The notes: generated by a model from the letters alone, not told the origin. Positions 1 through 8,277 are shown, counted from the first letter of the stretch. The stretch: 18,270 bases of DNA from JAZDJJ01 sp043804035 (GCA_043804035.1 JAZDJJ010000185.1:1-18270), one strand, 5' to 3'. Numbers and translations are program-made.

Positions 1-2183
1 ACAGGTAATGGATCTACGGTTGACGGCAGGATAACAGTACTTTGACATCCTTTATCTGAAGTAACTGTGAGAATTACGTTAAACGTTTTGGAACTTGCGA
101 AGAAGATATGACAAGGATTCTGTATGTTGGAAATATTTGCCTGACCGGAAGCGGTATCTCCGAAATTCCAATTCCATGCAGTGATGCTTCCTAAAGAAAT
201 ATTTGACAGGTCGGTGAAACAAGTAGTATCATGAAAGCATACAACGGGAGAACTGAAATTTGCTAACGGCAAAGGATTAACTACTGTGGGAAACAATATA
301 GTGTCTCTGCATCCAAAACTATTGGTAGCAATTAAAGAAACTGTATAAGTTCCGGGAGCATCGTAAGTATGTGGTAAAGGAGTTTGTTGCACAGAAGTAT
401 CGCCATCGCCAAAGTTCCAATGCCATTGTGTTGCTCCTCCTGTTGAGAGATTTGTAAATGATGTTACATTGTTAAAGCAAACTGTGGTGCTGCTGAAATT
501 AGCCACAGGAAGAGGATTTACTGTTACTGTATGTATTACTGTATCTGTGCAACTATTCTGGCTTGTAATAATAAGCGTGGCTGTATGGCTTCCGGCGGCA
601 GAGAAAGTAACAGAAGGATTTTGCAATGTGGAAGTTGCAGGATTACCATTTTGAAAATTCCAGCTCCATCCAGTTATCGGATCATTAGTAACGGGCACAG
701 AGTTATCTGTAAATTTAGTGGCATCACCTTCACAAACTATATTACTGGAAAAAGATGCAACGGGTAAACTAACAGTAAGAGGTAATGCTATCGTATCCAT
801 ACATCCGCCCTGAGAAGTAACAATGAGTGTTGCTGTATAAGTTCCTATTGGATAAGTTACCGCAACTGTGGAAGTATTTGCAGTAGAAGGATTTCCTCCG
901 GGAAAACTCCAGTTCCATCCTTTTATTGGCAATCCGTTTAGAGTTGTACTCAAGTCAGTAAATTTTTTTATTCCACAAACACCGGTAGAAGTAAAATTGG
1001 GAGTAATGGTTACAACTTGTGGAACATACTTAGCATAGAAGTTACACTTTGATGGTTGCATAACCGCAATAGAAAAAGTATCGCCCGGCTGCACTATCGG
1101 AGTAATACATTTTACATTGCCGCCTGGACCTGTATAGGGTTTTCCATTCTGATACCATTGATATGTATAAGATATCTGAGGGTCTTCAGGTCCGCATAAG
1201 GATGTCTGTTGTCCCGGACAAACATTTGTAATATCGCCCGAAAGTGTTCTGCAGGAAAAGTCCCAGTAAGAATATGCAAAGTGTCCACCCTTTGCACAAT
1301 CCACATTTGTAATAACGATTGTTAAAGTTTGGTTAATATATTTAGAAAGATTTACTCCAACCAATGTCCATGGTTTATAGTACGAAATACTATTTATATT
1401 ACAGTTGGAAACATAAAATCCCGGAAGATTTCCGGCTGTATATTTAAAACATCCGCAGTCGCCAATAGATTTACCGTCTTTATCGTAAATACACAAAGAC
1501 ACGTATGGCTGCTCTGTTATCGGATGACCCGGATCTTCTATCACCAAAGCATACGTATATATAAAATTTGTATCCTGTGCTGTAACATTAAGGGGATATA
1601 TTAATTGTTCTACACAACCATTACCAGTGGTGCCAGCAGGAGGAGGAGGATAAGGAGGATTACTACATCCCCCTACAATACCATTCACTCGTGGTTCTCC
1701 AATTTGAATTGATGTATTTCCAAATCCTGGTGCCACAACAGGAACAGAAGGACCGGTTGCACCAGGCGTACAAGGAACAATGCCATTGCCACTCGCAAGA
1801 TTAAATCTTGGTACAAAAGGAGCAGGTGGTGGTGGACTATCAAATATAGGAGAGCCCGCAGTAAGTTGATGATTTATTCCGATTCTTGCCTGCCATGCAT
1901 TCCATCCGTTTTCTCCACCCATATCGCTACAGGCAGCAAATGGAACTGGTGGTTCATCAGCATTTTTCAATTGAGACATGGATACTTTCATTCCTCTATC
2001 AATCAATTCTTGTCTTTGCTTCATCAGCATTTCCATAACCGCTTTCGGTACCACTACTGCTTCTCCATCATCAGCGTTTGCCTGTTTAACATCCTGCGCA
2101 TATATATCAGACATGCTTATTGTTACAAAACATAAAGCAAGAAACATAGCAATACAAAAATAGAAATTGCTAATTATTTTCAT
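1..2183 (-). CDS. Secreted multi-PKD-domain surface protein (C-terminus beyond the left edge)
   Basis: An uninterrupted frame of 727 codons starts at ATG 2183 and leaves the window without a stop, so the gene is partial. Residues 1-30 look like a signal peptide (Lys2, a hydrophobic core, then IYA before QD). Two proline-rich stretches follow (about 112-120 and 173-182). Residues about 189-310 form a Cys-rich beta-type domain often seen in Bacteroidota adhesin-like proteins; I cannot name it with certainty. About 310-395 looks Ig-like. Four PKD units follow, starting near 396, 470, 556 and 635, and a fifth starts at about 724. Unit 3 has the classic WNFGDG core; units 1 and 2 carry the variant GGNP/NGNP core. 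Each unit has a Cys near its start and another near its end. PKD arrays are extracellular and often end in a type IX secretion signal; that end is not visible here. Lies 64 bases after ppk2 on the same strand, so co-transcription is possible. Confidence 0.88.
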   Translation of the reverse strand, partial: MKIISNFYFCIAMFLALCFVTISMSDIYAQDVKQANADDGEAVVVPKAVMEMLMKQRQELIDRGMKVSMSQLKNADEPPVPFAACSDMGGENGWNAWQARIGINHQLTAGSPIFDSPPPPAPFVPRFNLASGNGIVPCTPGATGPSVPVVAPGFGNTSIQIGEPRVNGIVGGCSNPPYPPPPAGTTGNGCVEQLIYPLNVTAQDTNFIYTYALVIEDPGHPITEQPYVSLCIYDKDGKSIGDCGCFKYTAGNLPGFYVSNCNINSISYYKPWTLVGVNLSKYINQTLTIVITNVDCAKGGHFAYSYWDFSCRTLSGDITNVCPGQQTSLCGPEDPQISYTYQWYQNGKPYTGPGGNVKCITPIVQPGDTFSIAVMQPSKCNFYAKYVPQVVTITPNFTSTGVCGIKKFTDLSTTLNGLPIKGWNWSFPGGNPSTANTSTVAVTYPIGTYTATLIVTSQGGCMDTIALPLTVSLPVASFSSNIVCEGDATKFTDNSVPVTNDPITGWSWNFQNGNPATSTLQNPSVTFSAAGSHTATLIITSQNSCTDTVIHTVTVNPLPVANFSSTTVCFNNVTSFTNLSTGGATQWHWNFGDGDTSVQQTPLPHTYDAPGTYTVSLIATNSFGCRDTILFPTVVNPLPLANFSSPVVCFHDTTCFTDLSNISLGSITAWNWNFGDTASGQANISNIQNPCHIFFASSKTFNVILTVTSDKGCQSTVILPSTVDPLP

Positions 2184-2247
2184 GACATAAAAGTTTTTGA
2201 ATGTTTGCCACAGATTCATATATTGAATTATAAAATATTTCGAGCCA

Positions 2248-3735
2248 TTATAATTTTTTCTCCATAGTATTTATTACTGTTTTCATTACTTTAATGCGTG
2301 CGTAATATTTTGAGTTGGCTTCAACAATTGTCCACGGAGCATAAGTAGTGCTTGTGCGAAAAAGCATTTCGTCAACTGCTTCTTTGTAACTATCCCATTT
2401 CTCGCGATTGCGCCAATCATCTTCAGTAATTTTCCATTGTTTGTGCGATAATTCCTGACGTTCTTTAAATCGTTTTATCTGTTCCTCTTTATCAATATGT
2501 ATCCAGAATTTTATCAGGACAGCACCAAAATTTACTATTTGCTCTTCAAACTCATTAATTTCTTTGTATGCTCTTTTCCATTCACTCTCTTTACAAAAAT
2601 TCTCTACTCTCTCCACCAATACTCTGCCGTACCACGAACGATCAAAAATTGCGATATGTCCCGCTTTTGGAATATTTACCCAAAATCTCCACAAATAATG
2701 ATGCGCTTTTTCAATATCGTTAGGTGCAGCCACAAGATGAACTTCATATCCGCGTGGGTCCATTTGCTGAGTAAGTCGTTTAATATTTCCGCCCTTTCCA
2801 GCACCATCCCATCCCTCATACACTATTATCAGAGGGACACGTTTCTTATACATTCTATATTCAATCTCTCTTACTTTTTCCTGTAGGTTCCCTATTTTTA
2901 ATTGGTATTCTTCTTTCGTTATATTTTTTGTCAAATCCACTTTATCTAAAATAGAAGTGTTTAACGATTTTAATTTAATGGCAGATGTTTTTTTCTTTTC
3001 GTTGTTCTTATGAGTATTTTTTACTTCATCAATTTTTTGTTGAAGTACTTCAATAATTGTTTTTGAAATTTTTATCTCAGCAAATCTTCTGTCGTGAGAT
3101 TCTACAATTGTCCAAGGTGCATAGTCGGTATCTGTTTTTTCAATCATTTCCTGATATGCAGAAAAATATTTGTCATATTGTTTGTAATGTTTCCAGTCCT
3201 TTTCTGTAATCCTCCACGACATTGCTTTATCTTTTTCCATTTCCTCCAATCGTTTGCACTGTTCTTTTTTACTGATGTGAAGAAAAAATTTTATAATAAC
3301 ATTTCCATCATCCACAAGTTGTCTTTCAAAATGATTTATTTCATTGTATGCTTCATTCCATTTTTTTGGTGCAATTTGTTTATCAACTCTGTCTTCTAAA
3401 ACACGTCTGTACCAACTCCTGTCAAAAATGGAAATTTTTCCTTTTGCCGGCGTTTTGTTCCAGTAGCGCCAAAGAAACGGACGCATAATTTCATCAGCAC
3501 TTTGTGCAGTATGAGTAAGATAAACTTTAAATCCGCGCGGGTCAAGCGGTAAAATCAAACTGTTTATCATAGTGCCTTTGCCTGCACCATCCCATCCTTC
3601 AAAAATAATACTGACGGGAATTTTTAAATCTTTTGCTTCGCGTTGTAACGCACCAATTATTAAATCAGATTCGCTACTGATTTTTTTATATTCGGATTTA
3701 TCCACCTTTTTTGATAAGTCAACTTTCTCTAACAT
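2248..3735 (-). CDS. ppk2: Polyphosphate:AMP phosphotransferase, two fused PPK2 domains
   Basis: Family 2 polyphosphate kinase of the fused two-domain type (class II, also called Pap), which transfers phosphate from polyphosphate to AMP, giving ADP in the cytoplasm. The 495 residues fit this class. Domain 1 (about 20-235) has Walker A GWDGAGKG at 47-54, DPRG at 65-68 and Walker B DRSWY at 105-109. Domain 2 (about 280-493) has the same elements at 308-315, 326-329 and 365-369. The two halves are clearly homologous, including YAPWTIVE at 205-212 and 465-472, and are joined by a Lys/Asn-rich linker (about 236-258). Domain 1 reads DRSWYRR where domain 2 reads DRSWYGR. The start is the ATG preceding LEKVDLSKK. 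Divergent from lysS; a weak -7-like TATCTTTA lies at 3769-3762 on this strand. The family assignment is secure; AMP as the substrate is inferred from the fused architecture. Confidence 0.95.
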   Translation of the reverse strand: MLEKVDLSKKVDKSEYKKISSESDLIIGALQREAKDLKIPVSIIFEGWDGAGKGTMINSLILPLDPRGFKVYLTHTAQSADEIMRPFLWRYWNKTPAKGKISIFDRSWYRRVLEDRVDKQIAPKKWNEAYNEINHFERQLVDDGNVIIKFFLHISKKEQCKRLEEMEKDKAMSWRITEKDWKHYKQYDKYFSAYQEMIEKTDTDYAPWTIVESHDRRFAEIKISKTIIEVLQQKIDEVKNTHKNNEKKKTSAIKLKSLNTSILDKVDLTKNITKEEYQLKIGNLQEKVREIEYRMYKKRVPLIIVYEGWDGAGKGGNIKRLTQQMDPRGYEVHLVAAPNDIEKAHHYLWRFWVNIPKAGHIAIFDRSWYGRVLVERVENFCKESEWKRAYKEINEFEEQIVNFGAVLIKFWIHIDKEEQIKRFKERQELSHKQWKITEDDWRNREKWDSYKEAVDEMLFRTSTTYAPWTIVEANSKYYARIKVMKTVINTMEKKL

Positions 3736-3899
3736 ATTTTTTAAAAATTAAAATTAAAATTTAAAGATATAAAAAAACAATCACTTCGTACAACTAAAAT
3801 ATAAAAATAAAAATGACAATAATTTTATTGCCTTTTGTAAAGTCCTTTAATGACGCTTCTCTTTTCCACTTTTCACTTTATACATTTCACACGATTTAT

Positions 3900-3907
3900 T
3901 ATTTTTG
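3900..3907 (+). promoter_or_regulatory. Candidate Bacteroidota -7 promoter element for lysS
   Basis: TATTTTTG matches the Bacteroidota sigma-70 -7 consensus TAnnTTTG exactly and lies 81 bases before the lysS ATG. The predicted transcript start near 3912 would leave a leader of about 75 nt. The -33 side is weak: TTTA at 3877-3880 has the right spacing but is not the preferred TTTG. In AT-rich sequence such matches also occur by chance. Confidence 0.45.
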
Positions 3908-3988
3908 CGCAAAGTATAGTAAAACGATATTTAATTACCAACATCTGATTTTAATAAATGAGATGTGTTTCAAAAAAAATCATGTTTT

Positions 3989-5560
3989 ATGTTTTTATCC
4001 GAACAAGAAATTTTACGCAGAGAAAAATTAAATGAACTCATCAAACTCGGAGTAGATCCTTTTCCTGCTGAATCTTTTGAAGTAAATGTTTCTGCAAAAG
4101 ATATTCTTCAAAATTATGATCGTAATAAAATCGATTACAAAAACGTTAGCATAGCTGGGCGCATCAGGAGCATACGTGATATGGGCAAAGCCGCTTTTGT
4201 AAACATACAGGATTCTACTGGAAAAATTCAACTTTATATTAAGCGCGATGATATTTGTCAGGGAGAAGACAAAACACTTTACGATTCGGTTTTTAAAAAA
4301 CTTTTAGACATCAGTGATATTATTGGCGTAACCGGTTTTGTATTCACAACAAAGACAGGAGAAATTTCTATTCATGTTACATCGCTAAAACTTCTCTGTA
4401 AGTCATTGCGTCCGCTTCCGATTGTTAAGACCGATGCAGAAGGTGTTGCTCACGATGAAGTTACTGATCCCGAATTTCGTTACCGCCAACGATATGTTGA
4501 TTTAATTGTTAATCAACAAGTGAAAGAAGTTTTCATCAAGCGTTCGCAGTTAATAAATTCCATTCGTGGTTTTCTTAATGAGAAAGGATATATAGAAGTT
4601 GAGACACCGGTTTTACAGCCATTATATGGTGGCGCTGCTGCCCGTCCGTTCAAAACGCATCACAATGCATTAGACATTCCTCTTTTTCTTCGCATAGCAA
4701 ATGAACTTTATTTGAAACGGCTCATTGTTGGCGGATATGATGGCGTGTATGAATTTGCAAAAGATTTTCGCAACGAAGGCATTGATAGATTTCACAATCC
4801 TGAATTTACGCAAATGGAATTATATGTTGCCTACAAGGATTATAATTGGATGATGAATCTTATGGAAGAAATGGTGGAATGTATAGCGATAAATATTCAT
4901 GGAACATCAGAAATAAAAGTTTCTGCTTTCAATAAATCTTCGGCAGACAAGAATGAGTATACAATAAATTTTCAACGACCATGGAAACGTTATACTATAT
5001 ACGAAGCCATTAAACATTTTACAGGAGTAGATATTTCTGACAAGAATGAAAAAGAATTGAACGATATTGCCGGCAGTATGGGAATTCATATAGATAGTAA
5101 AATGGGGAGAGGAAAAATTATTGATAAAATTTTCGGAGAGAAATGTGAATCAAATTTAATACAACCAACTTTTATTACAGATTATCCTATAGAAATGTCG
5201 CCGCTTGCAAAAAAACATAGAAGCAAAAAAGGATTAGTGGAACGGTTTGAAGTTATATGCAACGGAAAAGAAATCTGCAACGCTTTTTCTGAACTCAACG
5301 ACCCGATTGACCAGCGCAAACGTTTTGAAGAGCAATTGGAACTCGGCAAACGAGGTGATGAAGAATCTATGTTGCTGGATGAAGATTTTTTACGCGCATT
5401 AGAATACGGCATGCCTCCAACAGCAGGACTCGGTATCGGCATTGATCGGCTTACAATGATAATGACTAATGCGTATTCTATACAAGATGTATTGTTCTTC
5501 CCACAAATGAGACCTCAAAAAAATGTAACTTATTTGCAGGAAAAATTGAATAATGAATAA
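3989..5560 (+). CDS. lysS: Lysyl-tRNA synthetase, class II
   Basis: Charges tRNA-Lys with lysine using ATP in the cytoplasm. The 523 residues match class II LysRS. An N-terminal OB-fold anticodon-binding domain covers about 53-135 (VSIAGRIRSIRDMGKAAF). Class II motif 1 is around 185-222, motif 2 is FAKDFRNEGID at 256-266 followed by HNPEFTQMELY at 269-279, and motif 3 is GLGIGIDRLTM at 480-490, followed by DVLFFPQMRP. The lysine-pocket segment NEICNAFSELNDP is represented by GKEICNAFSELNDP at 426-439. I chose ATG 3989 because family members begin with a similar LSEQE segment; an in-frame GTG at 3965 would add eight atypical residues. Divergent from ppk2, with an exact TAnnTTTG element upstream. 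No frame problem is seen. Confidence 0.97.
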   Translation: MFLSEQEILRREKLNELIKLGVDPFPAESFEVNVSAKDILQNYDRNKIDYKNVSIAGRIRSIRDMGKAAFVNIQDSTGKIQLYIKRDDICQGEDKTLYDSVFKKLLDISDIIGVTGFVFTTKTGEISIHVTSLKLLCKSLRPLPIVKTDAEGVAHDEVTDPEFRYRQRYVDLIVNQQVKEVFIKRSQLINSIRGFLNEKGYIEVETPVLQPLYGGAAARPFKTHHNALDIPLFLRIANELYLKRLIVGGYDGVYEFAKDFRNEGIDRFHNPEFTQMELYVAYKDYNWMMNLMEEMVECIAINIHGTSEIKVSAFNKSSADKNEYTINFQRPWKRYTIYEAIKHFTGVDISDKNEKELNDIAGSMGIHIDSKMGRGKIIDKIFGEKCESNLIQPTFITDYPIEMSPLAKKHRSKKGLVERFEVICNGKEICNAFSELNDPIDQRKRFEEQLELGKRGDEESMLLDEDFLRALEYGMPPTAGLGIGIDRLTMIMTNAYSIQDVLFFPQMRPQKNVTYLQEKLNNE

Positions 5561-5723
5561 CGAATTATTATTTTATCTTTCAAATTCATGTTTTTTTCTG
5601 GTAAAAGTTATAAGTCCGAATAATTAAATCCGACATTTCGGTACCTGTCCTGAACCCTGGACTGTTGGACAGGACGCTTGTTTCAGGAATCTCAATTACC
5701 AATCTCAATACGAGTGAAAAACA

Positions 5724-5743
5724 AATCTGCGAGAATCTGCGAG
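5724..5743. repeat. Perfect tandem repeat 2 x 10 bp (AATCTGCGAG)
   Basis: AATCTGCGAG occurs at 5724-5733 and again at 5734-5743 with no gap. It lies in the non-coding stretch between lysS and the aminotransferase gene. From memory, similar TCTGCGAGAATCTGCG strings recur between genes in Bacteroidota genomes; I cannot search for them here. Confidence 0.85.
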
Positions 5744-6078
5744 AAATAAATAAAGTGCGTAAGTTCTATATAAAATACAATGTCTACAATGCATAAAATA
5801 AATGCCATACATACATCTTGCTCTCTGTTAGCAGAGACAGAATCTTTCACATTGAAGTATCAAGTTCGGACTAATACGATATAGCATTGAAACCCAATGC
5901 AATATGGGTTCAGACAAAACAGATATCCTTTCATATCAAAAGGATGGTCTCTTACACCAAAGGAGTATTTTTTTTTACACCGTAAAAACTTCTATATGGA
6001 CAACAGCGACATCGTCTTTATCAGAAAGAATATTATTATCAATTCCTAAATTCAAGTAACTAATGCAACTTTTTCTTG

Positions 6079-6086
6079 TACATTTG
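6079..6086 (+). promoter_or_regulatory. Candidate Bacteroidota -7 promoter element for the aminotransferase gene
   Basis: TACATTTG matches TAnnTTTG exactly, 26 bases before the ATG at 6113. Transcription would start near 6091, leaving a short AT-rich leader of about 20 nt. No good -33 TTTG is visible at the usual distance. Confidence 0.5.
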
Positions 6087-6112
6087 CAAAATTAATTTTA
6101 ACTTTTATTTTT

Positions 6113-7339
6113 ATGCCAAAGATTTCACGCAAAGCAAATATGATGCCTCTTTCCCCAATACGCAAACTTGTTCCTTATGCCGAGCAGGCAAAAAAAGAGG
6201 GGCGAAAAATTTATCACTTAAATATTGGACAGCCGGATATTGAAACGCCGGAAGTAGTGCTCAATGCAATTCATAATTTTTCTCCGAAAGTGGTGGAGTA
6301 TTCTCATAGTGCGGGAATGGAAAGTTATAGAAAAAAACTTGTTACATACTATAAGAATCATAACATTGATATTGATTATACGGATATACTAATAACAACC
6401 GGTGGCTCTGAAGCAATTGGGATTGCTATGATGGCTTGCCTGAACGAAGGAGATGAGATTATTATTCCCGAACCGTTTTATGCTAACTACAATGGATTTT
6501 CTGTACAGGCAGGAGTTGTGATGAAACCCATTCGTTCTTATATAGAAACCGGTTTTGCCCTTCCGTCCATCACCAAGTTTGAAAAACTGATTACTCCGAA
6601 AACAAAAGCCATTATGATATGTAATCCGAATAATCCCACAGGATATTTGTATTCTGAAACAGAACTTGAAGCATTGCGTGATTTGGTTTTGAAATATGAT
6701 TTATTTTTTTTCTCTGATGAAGTGTATAGGGAGTTTTGTTATGATGGGGAGAATCATTTTTCTGTGATGAATCTGAAAGGGATAAAAAAAAATGTTGTAC
6801 TACTGGATTCTATTTCCAAACGTTACAGTGTTTGTGGTGCTCGCATTGGTGCTATCATTTCCAAAAACAAAGAAGTAATTGATGCATCACTTAAGTTTGC
6901 ACAAGCACGACTTTGTCCGCCAACATTTGGGCAAGTTGCTGCTGAAGCGGCTGTTGACACACCACCATCTTATTTTGATGCTGTGAAGAAAGAATACATA
7001 GCCCGCAGAGATTTTGTGGTGGATGCGATGAATAAAATTGAGAATGTGTTTTGTCCTAAACCGCAAGGAGCATTTTATTGCATTGCCCGTTTACCAATTG
7101 ATGATTCCGATATATTTTGCCAGTGGCTATTAGAAAAATTTGAATATCAAAAGCAAACTGTAATGCTTTCTCCTGCCAGTGGATTTTATTTTACTCCGGG
7201 TGCCGGAAAAAATGAAGTGCGCATTGCATACGTGCTAAAGATTGATGATTTAAGAAATGCGATGAAGTGTTTGGAGGAAGCACTGAAAGTTTATCCGGGA
7301 AGAAAAGTTTTGAATCAAGAGAAAGAAAAAGCATTCTAA
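6113..7339 (+). CDS. PLP-dependent class I/II aminotransferase (aspartate aminotransferase-like)
   Basis: Fold-type I aminotransferase of 408 residues, likely using an amino acid such as aspartate with 2-oxoglutarate; the substrate is not readable from sequence alone. Visible motifs: NIGQPD at 37-42, the phosphate-loop region TTGGSEAI at 95-102, NPNNPTG at 171-177 (N174 contacts PLP), SDEVY at 201-205 (D202 binds the pyridine nitrogen, Y205 the ring oxygen), SISKRYS at 233-239 with K236 as the Schiff-base lysine, GARIG at 242-246, and the carboxylate-binding Arg in NEVRIAY near the C-terminus. Start ATG 6113 follows an exact -7-like element. The stop overlaps the stop of convergent murQ by 4 bases. 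PdxJ, encoded elsewhere in this window, makes the cofactor it needs. Confidence 0.93.
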   Translation: MPKISRKANMMPLSPIRKLVPYAEQAKKEGRKIYHLNIGQPDIETPEVVLNAIHNFSPKVVEYSHSAGMESYRKKLVTYYKNHNIDIDYTDILITTGGSEAIGIAMMACLNEGDEIIIPEPFYANYNGFSVQAGVVMKPIRSYIETGFALPSITKFEKLITPKTKAIMICNPNNPTGYLYSETELEALRDLVLKYDLFFFSDEVYREFCYDGENHFSVMNLKGIKKNVVLLDSISKRYSVCGARIGAIISKNKEVIDASLKFAQARLCPPTFGQVAAEAAVDTPPSYFDAVKKEYIARRDFVVDAMNKIENVFCPKPQGAFYCIARLPIDDSDIFCQWLLEKFEYQKQTVMLSPASGFYFTPGAGKNEVRIAYVLKIDDLRNAMKCLEEALKVYPGRKVLNQEKEKAF

Positions 7340-8145
7340 CTTTTTGTAGAAGTAATTGCTTTTCTCACACCTCCATATTTCAGTAAAAGTTTTTTGGCTT
7401 TATGATATGGAAGTTTTAGCTCTCTGCTAATAATTTTTGTACCACGCTCAATCAATTTGTTATTTGTTAATTGCATATCCACCATCTTATTGCCTTTCAC
7501 TTTTCCGAGTTTTATCATCACAGCAGACGAAATCATATTAAGTATAAGTTTTTGTGCAGTGCCGGATTTCATCCGCGTGCTACCTGTAACAAACTCCGCT
7601 CCCACTATAACAATTATCGGATATTTTGCAACAAGAGCAATCGGACTTTTAGGATTACAAGTGATACATCCGGTAATGATATTATTTTGATTGCATTTTT
7701 TTATCGCTCCCACAACATAAGGAGTTGTTCCTGATGCAGTAATTCCAATCACAACATCTTTTGAATTTATTTTTTCTTTCTTTATGTCTTTCCATCCTTG
7801 CTGCGTATCGTCTTCGGCAAACTCAATGGCTTTACGAATAGCTTTGTCTCCGCCGGCAATCAACCCTATCACTAATCCATGCGGAACTCCATAAGTGGGC
7901 GGACATTCCGATGCATCCACGATTCCTAACCGTCCGCTTGTTCCTGCTCCGATATAAAAAAGTCGTCCTCCTTTTCTTATCTTTTGTACAATCACTTTCA
8001 CCAACTTTTCAATTTGTGGAATAATTTTTTCTACAGCATACGAAATAGTTTTATCTTCCTGATTGATGCTGACAAGAAGTTTTCGTACATCCATTTTTTC
8101 TAAATGGTCGTAGCGGGAATCTGATTCAGTGATTTTGTTGAGCAT
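7336..8145 (-). CDS. murQ: N-acetylmuramic acid 6-phosphate etherase
   Basis: Cleaves the lactyl ether of N-acetylmuramic acid 6-phosphate to give GlcNAc-6-phosphate and D-lactate, a cytoplasmic step of peptidoglycan recycling. The 269 residues form one SIS (sugar isomerase) domain. The signature GAGTSGRLGIVDASECPP runs from 66 to 83. The catalytic acids expected from E. coli MurQ (E83 and E114) correspond to E80 in DASECPP and E111 in FAEDD, with the same 31-residue spacing. A second sugar-phosphate segment is GITASGTTPYV (about 134-144). The C-terminal helical part (KLPYHKAKKLLLKYGG) is present, so the gene is complete. Convergent with the aminotransferase gene, with overlapping stop codons. 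The upstream region holds a 14-bp tandem repeat and no clear TAnnTTTG. Confidence 0.96.
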   Translation of the reverse strand: MLNKITESDSRYDHLEKMDVRKLLVSINQEDKTISYAVEKIIPQIEKLVKVIVQKIRKGGRLFYIGAGTSGRLGIVDASECPPTYGVPHGLVIGLIAGGDKAIRKAIEFAEDDTQQGWKDIKKEKINSKDVVIGITASGTTPYVVGAIKKCNQNNIITGCITCNPKSPIALVAKYPIIVIVGAEFVTGSTRMKSGTAQKLILNMISSAVMIKLGKVKGNKMVDMQLTNNKLIERGTKIISRELKLPYHKAKKLLLKYGGVRKAITSTKS

Positions 8146-8177
8146 GAATTTATACTATACCCAAGATAATTTTATTT

Positions 8178-8205
8178 CTATTTATTATTGACTATTTATT
8201 ATTCA
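8178..8205. repeat. 14-bp tandem repeat (two copies) upstream of murQ
   Basis: CTATTTATTATTGA at 8178-8191 is followed directly by CTATTTATTATTCA at 8192-8205 (13 of 14 identical). It lies 33 bases upstream of the murQ start, in the probable promoter or leader region, so copy-number change could affect expression. This is inference. Confidence 0.8.
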
Positions 8206-8277
8206 ATATTTAATTGTTTTTGTTCGGTATCCCGTATTGCTACGAGATGAGCAGGGTTATTGAGCAGAGTAGAATAA

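Larger units (their letters stand above)
5561..6112. other. 552-base gap without a convincing gene; hairpins, a tandem repeat and a shared element
   Basis: No credible protein gene is seen. The segment contains inverted repeats CCTGTCC/GGACAGG (5644-5650, 5667-5673), TCCTGAA/TTCAGGA (5648-5654, 5682-5688, which competes with the first), TCTCTG/CAGAGA around a TTAG loop (5822-5837), TGAAACCCA/TGGGTTCA with one bulged A (5888-5912) and ATCCTTT/AAAGGAT (5925-5945). A perfect 10-bp tandem repeat sits at 5724-5743, a T run at about 5968-5976 and a -7-like element at 6079-6086. A structured RNA or a non-autonomous dispersed element are both possible. None of the hairpins is followed directly by a T tract, so no clear lysS terminator is visible. 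Confidence 0.6.

Noticed and set aside
469..2163. Several plus-strand frames in the first 2.2 kb
   Set aside because: They overlap the uninterrupted minus-strand PKD protein, which has a signal peptide and four recognisable PKD units.
2497..2886. Long frame on the plus strand inside ppk2
   Set aside because: It is antisense to conserved PPK2 catalytic motifs and its composition is typical of a reverse-frame shadow.
5613..5872. AGTCCGAA (5613-5620) and TTCGGACT (5865-5872) as a closing stem for a 260-base RNA
   Set aside because: An 8-bp complementary pair within about 550 bases is expected by chance once or twice.
5780..5884. A 34-codon frame (MSTMHKINAIHTSC...) in the lysS-aminotransferase gap
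   Set aside because: An open run of this length is expected by chance. No leader-peptide motif, partner gene or conserved pattern is visible, and it overlaps the hairpin region.
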